64,000 bases of DNA from contig NZ_CP107880.1 of the NCBI RefSeq assembly GCF_036013745.1, positions 8,432,001 through 8,496,000 on the forward strand. The letters are read 5' to 3'. Under the pieces are notes generated by a model. That model searched no databases, was not told the origin of the DNA, and saw nothing but the letters and a program-made list of their open reading frames with translations. Each line of letters begins with the position of its first letter. The first letter of the stretch is position 1. The stretch is from Streptomyces sp. NBC_00483 (GTDB taxonomy: Bacteria > Actinomycetota > Actinomycetes > Streptomycetales > Streptomycetaceae). Both the position numbers and the translations under genes were made by a program. Of the stretch, positions 59,229 through 64,000 are shown piece by piece.

Positions 59229-59445
59229 GCAGCCAACAGTCGGAACCGACGGATGTCAGCTGCCCTTGGCGGTTCGCCTGCTTTCGCCCGTGTGGTTACC
59301 GAGGCGATAGGAGTCGGCGCCAAACGCCCAGCGAGTCCAGCCTGCAAGCGCGCGGACGCGACGCCGAATTGCCTATGCCGCTCGAAAACACGATTCGTGA
59401 CCTGACCTGGTAGTTCCCAGACTAGAAGACCGGCCTGCACGGCAT

Positions 59446-59608
59446 CTGCGACGATCCTTCGATGTCGTTGTCCACCGTCACCGCGCTCTCGCGGTTGGTC
59501 TCGCGCGAGCGCTGGGGCCAGGCCTTCGCGGTCACCCCCACCACACTGCTGGCCTGGCACCGCCAACTCGTCGCCCGGAAGGCGCACCACCGCCGGATCC
59601 TCACTGCG
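59446..59608 (+). mobile_element. Transposase fragment (second integrase-type family)
   Basis: On the plus strand SMSLSTVTALSRLVSRERWG and QAFAVTPTTLLAWHRQLVAR match the N-terminal region of the family also seen at 27510. About 40 residues are missing between TVTA and LSRL, and a stop follows at 59616. There are no termini. Confidence 0.65.
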
Positions 59609-59895
59609 AAGCACTGAACCTGGCGGTCGAGGTGGGCAGTACGAGGCTGATGGGGCCGCTGCACTCATGGCTCGGCAAGTACGGGCGGCCGATCGAGGAG
59701 GTCGGCTTCGCCGCGCCCGTGCGCGAAGCGGGCGAGCGGCTCGGCTACGTCCACATCGGAGAGAGCCATCGGGGCCTTCCCGGCACCGGGACGATCGACT
59801 TCCCCGCGTTCTTCGGTGCCCTCGCCGGTATCGGCTACACCGGGCCGCTGACGTTCGAGAGCTTCGCGCCGGAGGTGGTCGGGGCGCAGCGGTAG
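59609..59895 (+). pseudogene. 3' fragment of a sugar-phosphate isomerase/epimerase
   Basis: ALNLAVEVGSTRLMGPLHSW leads into LGKYGRPIEEVGFAAPVREA, YVHIGESHRGLPGTGTIDFP, AFFGALAGIGYTGPLTFESF and a stop at 59895. These are C-terminal strands of a D-tagatose-3-epimerase-like TIM barrel, including the metal-site Glu/His/Glu pattern. Homologues have about 280 residues; only about 95 remain. The piece between GPLHSW and LGKYGRP looks deleted. The IS fragment immediately upstream marks the break. Confidence 0.7.
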
Positions 59896-59937
59896 GCGCC
59901 GAGGGGTCGCGAAGCCTCGGCGGGCAAAGAGATCGCA

Positions 59938-59972
59938 TGGTCTAGTCCAAAGCATTCCCTGGTCCAGTCCAA
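59938..59972 (+). promoter_or_regulatory. Chitinase direct repeats / DasR-like sites
   Basis: TGGTCTAGTCCAA (59938-59950) and TGGTCCAGTCCAA (59960-59972) are direct repeats 22 bp apart, two helical turns. Streptomyces chitinase promoters carry paired 12-bp repeats of this type. The first copy differs by one base from the DasR-site core TGGTCTAGACCA. A TTGACG box follows at 59977. Confidence 0.8.
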
Positions 59973-60060
59973 TTCGTTGACGGGCTGCCCTGATCCTCAC
60001 GAAGCTGTCCGCACTCGACTCCCCATCGAGCGCCTCGATCCCCCGTGCAGGAGGAACAGA

Positions 60061-61278
60061 GTGAGACGACTTCGCGCATGTCTGGGCGCTGCCACCGCCG
60101 TCACCACCGTCGCGCTGGCCGCGAGCGCGCTGGTGGCGACCAACGCCGAGGGTGCGTCCGCCGCCCTCAGCAACCGCTGGTACGCCGCCGCTCCCTATCT
60201 GATGCCGCTCGACAACGACCCGCCGGACGCGGGCGCCATCATGGACGCCAGTGGGCTCAAAGCCTTCCAGCTGGCGTTCATCCTGGCGCCCAGCGGCGGT
60301 GGCTGCTCGCCGACGTGGGACGGCACCGCGCCGGTGTCCTCCGACACGGCCGTCAAGGCGAAGATCGACGCGATCCGCGCCAAGGGCGGCGACGTGTCGG
60401 TCTCCATCGGCGGGTACGGCGGCACCAAGCTCGGCCAGGCCTGCTCCGACCCGGCGTCCACCGCGGCCGCGTACCAGCAGGTCATCACCAAGTACGGGCT
60501 GAAGGCCATCGACTTCGACCTGGAGGAGCCGGAGTACGAGAACACGGCGGCCGTCAAGAACGAGATCGGCGCCGCGAAGATCCTCCAGCAGAACAACCCC
60601 GGCCTCTACGTCTCCGTGACCACCGCCGGCACGGCCGACGGCACCGGCTGGTTCGGCAAGCAGATGCTGCTGGAGGCGAAGTCGCAGGGTTTCACGCCGA
60701 ACAACTTCTCCATCATGCCGTTCGACGGCGGGTTCAACGGCGCGGCCTCGCAGACCTCCGCGCTGACCAACTTCAACTCGATCCTGCAGTCCACGTTCGG
60801 CTGGGACCAGGCCACCGCCTACGCCCACGAGGGCTTCTCCGGCATGAACGGCCGCAGCGACACAGGGGAGATCTTCACCCAGGCCGACTTCCAGACGGTC
60901 CTCGACTACGCGACCAGTCACGGCATGGACCGCTTCACCTTCTGGTCCCTCAACCGCGACCGCCAGTGCACCCCGGCCGACAACGGCGGGCGCACCTCGG
61001 GTACGTGCTCCAGCGTCGCGCAGAACTCCTGGGACTTCGCGAAGTACTCGGTGAAGTTCGCGGGCGCCACCCCGCCCACCACGACCCCGCCCACGTCCGG
61101 CGGCACCACGACCCCGCCGGCCACCGGCTGCAAGACGGCGTGGAGCGCGTCGTCCGTATACACCGCGGGCAACGAGGTGAGCTCCAACAGCCACAACTGG
61201 AAGGCCAAGTGGTGGACGCAGAACGAGAAGCCCGCCGCCACCGACGGGAACCCGTGGCAGGACGAGGGAGCCTGCTGA
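60061..61278 (+). CDS. Secreted GH18 chitinase with C-terminal CBM5/12
   Basis: GTG 60061 has AGGAGG 6 bp upstream. Residues 1-34 are a signal peptide (MRRLRACLGAATAVTTVALA, cleavage near ASA). The GH18 barrel spans about 38-340, with the SxGG strand VSVSIGGYGG (112-121) and the catalytic motif AIDFDLEEPE (Asp151, Asp153, Glu155). A Thr/Pro linker (TPPTTTPPTSGGTTTPP) joins a chitin-binding CBM5/12 (CKTAWSASSVYTAGNEVSSN, HNWKAKWWTQNEKP, WQDEGAC). The 405-residue protein would cleave chitin outside the cell. The upstream repeats point to induction by chitin oligomers and repression by glucose, as known for Streptomyces chitinases. Confidence 0.93.
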   Translation: MRRLRACLGAATAVTTVALAASALVATNAEGASAALSNRWYAAAPYLMPLDNDPPDAGAIMDASGLKAFQLAFILAPSGGGCSPTWDGTAPVSSDTAVKAKIDAIRAKGGDVSVSIGGYGGTKLGQACSDPASTAAAYQQVITKYGLKAIDFDLEEPEYENTAAVKNEIGAAKILQQNNPGLYVSVTTAGTADGTGWFGKQMLLEAKSQGFTPNNFSIMPFDGGFNGAASQTSALTNFNSILQSTFGWDQATAYAHEGFSGMNGRSDTGEIFTQADFQTVLDYATSHGMDRFTFWSLNRDRQCTPADNGGRTSGTCSSVAQNSWDFAKYSVKFAGATPPTTTPPTSGGTTTPPATGCKTAWSASSVYTAGNEVSSNSHNWKAKWWTQNEKPAATDGNPWQDEGAC

Positions 61279-61289
61279 CCCGGATCTGA

Positions 61290-61326
61290 AACCTGGCGGC
61301 GTCCCACGGGGGGACGCCGCCAGGTT
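61290..61326. terminator. 16-bp stem hairpin terminator of the chitinase gene
   Basis: AACCTGGCGGCGTCCC and GGGACGCCGCCAGGTT enclose a 5-nt loop 12 bp after the stop. The right arm merges with the first codons of the adenosine deaminase fragment. Confidence 0.88.
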
Positions 61327-61652
61327 CTCGGCGACGTATCCGGAGAAGTAGGCCGGGTCGTCGGAGTTGCCCGTCACCTTCACGTCCTGGTCGAGCAGGG
61401 CGCGGACCTCCTTGGCCTGCATGCCGTCCGTGACATACGCGTTCGAGATCGGGCACACCGTCAGGCCGGGCCCGCGCTCCTGGATCGCGGCGATCAGCGC
61501 CGGGTCCTCAAGCGCGTTGACACCGTGGTCGATGCGGTCGACGCCGATCTCTTCGATGACCTGCCGGATGTGCTCGGTGGAGTTCTTCTGGTCGATGTCG
61601 CAGCGCATCGTCAGCCGGAAGCCCTCGGCACGGGCCCGCGCGAAGACGTCAC
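61322..61652 (-). pseudogene. Adenosine deaminase fragment, truncated at both ends
   Basis: On the minus strand DVFARARAEGFRLTMRCDID, EHIRQVIEEIGVDRIDHGVN, ALEDPALIAAIQERGPGLTV, CPISNAYVTDGMQAKEVRAL and VTGNSDDPAYFSGYVAENLA are the C-terminal half of an adenosine deaminase family protein. They include the metal-ligand Asp pair region NSDDP. The barrel start and the last helices are missing. The left edge coincides with the chitinase terminator and the right edge with a membrane-protein fragment on the other strand. Confidence 0.8.
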
Positions 61653-61655
61653 GTA

Positions 61656-61802
61656 GTGGTCGTCGCTCTGATCTCCGTCATCGTCGGGCTCACCTCCGGG
61701 ATCGGCCTTGCCGCTCTCGGACAGTCCCCGCTCGCCGCTGTCGCTTCAGGTGGGGCGGTCGTGCCGGTCGTCTTCTCCGCCGGCATGACCGCAGTCACGT
61801 AA
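61656..61802 (+). pseudogene. Two-span membrane protein, probably a truncated gene
   Basis: The frame from GTG 61656 gives VVVALISVIVGLTSGIGLAA and LAAVASGGAVVPVVFSAGMT, two hydrophobic helices, and a TAA at 61800. The 48 residues are clean membrane sequence, but there is no ribosome-binding site and the start abuts the adenosine deaminase fragment. It may therefore be the 3' end of a larger gene. Confidence 0.4.
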
Positions 61803-61940
61803 GTGAAGCGGCAGGCTTGGCAGGCGACTTCGTGGGGTGGCTCCTTCAGGCCATCCCGGTGGTCCGGAGCGTGACCAAGCCGGGACTCCGGGGTTGAGCA
61901 GGCGATGTCCCGTCATCGTCGAAACAGGGAGAACTCCCAG

Positions 61941-62234
61941 ATGCACATCCGCTTCGCCACCGGCGCCCTCCTCCTGGCCCTGGCCGCCTCCGTCGCCTGC
62001 TCCACCCCGGCTCTGGCCGCCGACCCCGAGCCGGGCACCGGCACGGTCGTCCTGTCCGACGAGGCGTACGACAGCCTTGTCCGCGCCGATGAGGACGAGC
62101 AGGAGCTGATCCTGACGAACCCGTCCTACCGCGAGGCATGGCTCTTCTGCCTCGGCTCCACGGAACCCAGCCACGTGGAACGGAACGCATGGGGCCAGGG
62201 GTACGTGTGCATTCCGGACGGCGCGGTGCAGTAA
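61941..62234 (+). CDS. Small secreted protein
   Basis: ATG 61941 follows AGGGAG. The 97 residues have a signal peptide (MHIRFATGALLLALAASVAC, cleavage near ALA-A at about 27). An acidic segment (LSDEAYDSLVRADEDEQELI) and two cysteines (WLFCLGSTEP, GYVCIPDG) that could form a disulfide follow. The Cys inside the signal is not in a good lipobox. The family is unknown. Its stop codon lies in the loop of a terminator hairpin. Confidence 0.72.
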   Translation: MHIRFATGALLLALAASVACSTPALAADPEPGTGTVVLSDEAYDSLVRADEDEQELILTNPSYREAWLFCLGSTEPSHVERNAWGQGYVCIPDGAVQ

Positions 62235-62247
62235 CCGCGCCGTCCGG
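62214..62247 (+). terminator. 14-bp hairpin overlapping the stop codon of the small secreted protein
   Basis: CCGGACGGCGCGGT and ACCGCGCCGTCCGG enclose GCAGTA, so the last codons and stop are part of the stem-loop. Confidence 0.82.
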
Positions 62248-62351
62248 CTGACGGACACCGTGGAGGTTCCACCTCCGGCCGACCGATGTCCACCCGGAGG
62301 TCCACCCATGGGTCCAGGTGGTCGAGGCCCTGCCGCAGCAGTCTTATGGGC

Positions 62352-62888
62352 ATGACTACGACCGAGTGGATCACCGACATCGCTCTTCTCCTTGTCGTCT
62401 TCCGGCAGCTGCGGGAGGGCCGACTGGACTGGCGGACCTTCCTCATCCCGCTGGGGATCGTGGCCTTCGTGGCCCACCAGTACCTCGAATCCGTACCGAC
62501 CGGAGGCAACGACCTGGTGCTGATCGGCACCCTGGTGGCCACGGGCGCCGCACTCGGCATCGCCGGCGGCGTCTACACCAGGGTCCGGGTCTCCGGGGAG
62601 CACGTCCTGATCAAGGCCGGCGCGGTCTCGGCGGCGCTCTGGGTGATCGGGATGGGCGCGCGCATGGGATTCCAGCTGTGGACCGAGCACGGCGGCGGCG
62701 ACGACGTCGCCCGCTTCAGCATCACCCACCAGATCACCAGCGACCAGGCGTGGGTCGCCGCGTTCGTCCTCATGGCCCTCACCGAGGTCGTCACCCGGCT
62801 GGCCACCATCTTCGTACGTGGCCGCATGGTGGCCGGGCGGCCGACGCCGGAGACGCGTCCTGCCCTGAGCGCCGATCGCAGCGCCTGA
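62352..62888 (+). CDS. DUF1453-like multi-span membrane protein
   Basis: The product is 178 residues from ATG 62352 (ATG 62346 is in frame). It has about five hydrophobic segments (WITDIALLLVVFRQL, FLIPLGIVAFVAHQYL, LVLIGTLVATGAALGIAGGV, VSAALWVIGMGARMGFQLW, AFVLMALTEVVTRLA). It resembles the small DUF1453/CcdC-like integral membrane proteins of actinomycetes. It lies 20 bp before the histidine kinase on the same strand and is probably co-transcribed, so it may be part of the signal-input side of that system. Confidence 0.75.
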   Translation: MTTTEWITDIALLLVVFRQLREGRLDWRTFLIPLGIVAFVAHQYLESVPTGGNDLVLIGTLVATGAALGIAGGVYTRVRVSGEHVLIKAGAVSAALWVIGMGARMGFQLWTEHGGGDDVARFSITHQITSDQAWVAAFVLMALTEVVTRLATIFVRGRMVAGRPTPETRPALSADRSA

Positions 62889-62908
62889 TCGTGGGTTATC
62901 GTCGCGCC

Positions 62909-64000
62909 GTGCCAGTACCTGAGAGCCGTCCGGACTCCGCGCCCGTCCCGGAGTCCGAGCACCCGGCGGTTCCCCGCAGAGATCCCAGGATGCACTGGGC
63001 CGTCACGCTCGTGGTCATCGCCAGCGGCTTCCTGACGGTCCGTCCCCTCGGCCTCAGCGGCCGGGGCCTCGCGGTCGCCGCGCTCCTCGTGCTGTGCTCG
63101 GTGGCGCTGCTGGTCCGTCATCTGCCCGAAGCCAGGTTCTCCCCGCGCGTCGTCCTCGTAGGGATGTCGTTGGGTGTCGTCGCGTCCGCCGCGTTGATCG
63201 GGGTCAGTCGCACCGGCTCCAGCTATCTGTTCGCCTACTTCCTCGTCGGCCACATCGGCTACCGCTTCCCGCTCAAGTGGTCCCTCCCGCTGGCCGCGTC
63301 CAGCAGTCTCCTGTGCGCCGCGGTGCTCTACTTCCACATCGGCCCGGGGCACCACCAGTTGGCGTGGGGCCTGGGACTCACCACGGGCCTTCCGGTGGTG
63401 GCGGGCATCCTCAGCCGGAGCAAGCAGCGCGCGCTGGAGGCGGTGATCGTCGCGGCCGAGTCCTCCGAGCGTGCCGCACAAGCCGAGGCCCGGACCGCCG
63501 TGCTGACCGAGCGCAGCCGGATCGCCCGAGACGTGCACGACGTGCTGGCGCACTCGCTGGCGGGGATCAACATGCAACTGGAGCTCGCCGACGCGCTGTT
63601 GGACACCGGCGACTTGGACAAGGTCCGCGAGGCGAACCACAAGGCGCACAGCATGGTCAAGGAGAGCCTCAAGCAGGCGCAGTGGACGGTGCACGCGCTG
63701 CGCGAGGACGCACTGCCGCTGGTCGAGACCCTGACCGCGATGCTGGAGTCGTCCGGCCACCGGGACGCGCTCACGGTCATCGGCCCCGTCCGGCCGCTCT
63801 CGGCACGCGGCACCCAGAATCTGCTGCGGATCGCGCAGGAGGCCCTGACCAACGCCGGGCGGCACGCCCCCGGCGGAACCGTCGCGGTGCGGCTGACGTT
63901 TGCGCAGGCGTCGACGACGCTGACGGTCCGCAACGGGGCGGCCACCCGTGAAGTGACCGCGGGACTCGGCAGCGGGATGGGACTGATCGGGATGCGCGAA
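62909..64000 (+). CDS. NarL-type sensor histidine kinase, cut by window end
   Basis: The frame is open from GTG 62909 to the last base (364 codons) with no stop. A 28-residue Pro/Glu-rich start precedes about five transmembrane segments (WAVTLVVIASGFLTV, GLAVAALLVLCSVALLV, VVLVGMSLGVVASAALIGV, LAWGLGLTTGLPVVAGIL). The HisKA_3 dimerisation domain follows, with the phospho-acceptor His210 in SRIARDVHDVLAHSLAG. The ATPase has the N-box LRIAQEALTNAGRHAPGG and the start of the G-box GLGSGMGLIGMRE. ATG 62991 is an alternative start. A LuxR-type response regulator is expected just beyond the window. Confidence 0.9.
   Translation, partial: MPVPESRPDSAPVPESEHPAVPRRDPRMHWAVTLVVIASGFLTVRPLGLSGRGLAVAALLVLCSVALLVRHLPEARFSPRVVLVGMSLGVVASAALIGVSRTGSSYLFAYFLVGHIGYRFPLKWSLPLAASSSLLCAAVLYFHIGPGHHQLAWGLGLTTGLPVVAGILSRSKQRALEAVIVAAESSERAAQAEARTAVLTERSRIARDVHDVLAHSLAGINMQLELADALLDTGDLDKVREANHKAHSMVKESLKQAQWTVHALREDALPLVETLTAMLESSGHRDALTVIGPVRPLSARGTQNLLRIAQEALTNAGRHAPGGTVAVRLTFAQASTTLTVRNGAATREVTAGLGSGMGLIGMRE

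Noticed and set aside
63094..63951. Second open frame inside the histidine kinase
   Set aside because: The other frame carries the H-box, N-box and G-box in order and is open to the window end. This one is proline/arginine-rich noise.
1..64000. CRISPR arrays, tRNA or rRNA genes
   Set aside because: No regularly spaced repeats, cloverleaf-like arms or rRNA-like stretches were recognised by eye. A dedicated RNA search was not possible.

Overview
The window looks like a chromosomal segment of a Streptomyces or a close relative. It is very GC-rich, uses GTG starts and near-leaderless transcripts, and is dominated by one-component regulators, solute-binding lipoproteins with ABC permeases, and secreted proteins. 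It also carries a secreted chitinase preceded by the paired direct repeats typical of Streptomyces chitinase promoters. No rRNA, tRNA, CRISPR array or large biosynthetic cluster was recognised.

Layout. 1-5.8 kb: an edge-truncated gene, a long perfect palindrome, then small regulator/enzyme pairs (MocR with an MDMPI-type protein, TetR with an SDR dehydrogenase, a dienelactone hydrolase). 6.1-7.0 kb: an IS5-type element with a -1 frameshift heptamer. 7.3-10.1 kb: a small unknown gene and a two-gene unit for a membrane-anchored von Willebrand A protein and its partner. 10.2-19.1 kb: a tightly overlapping carbohydrate operon (binding protein, two permeases, sulfatase, GH38 alpha-mannosidase) opposite a ROK regulator. 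19.3-34 kb: an insertion-sequence graveyard. It holds one recurring integrase-type transposon in many broken copies plus IS3 and IS630 scraps, interspersed with a phospholipase C/beta-propeller fusion, an exonuclease-BRCT-TerD fusion, a TetR/MFS efflux pair and secreted proteins. 33.9-40.7 kb: a GH3 glycosidase-LacI pair divergent from a binding protein and two permeases, with palindromes in the shared promoter region.

41-59 kb: aromatic and amide catabolism by small divergent regulator/enzyme modules. These are OsmC, MFS, an FAD oxidoreductase with LysR, IclR with a phenol-hydroxylase-like monooxygenase, MerR with an old-yellow-enzyme reductase, LysR with an enol-lactonase, and TetR opposite a nitrilase-superfamily hydrolase and amino-acid permease. 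Truncated amidohydrolase, epimerase and adenosine deaminase pieces and two frameshifted small genes show continuing decay. 59.9-64 kb: the chitinase, small secreted and membrane proteins, and a NarL-type histidine kinase cut by the window end.

Functionally, the two sugar operons and the chitinase import and hydrolyse polysaccharide fragments. The sulfatase plus GH38 pairing suggests a route for imported sulfated alpha-mannosides and is the best candidate for an undescribed system here.
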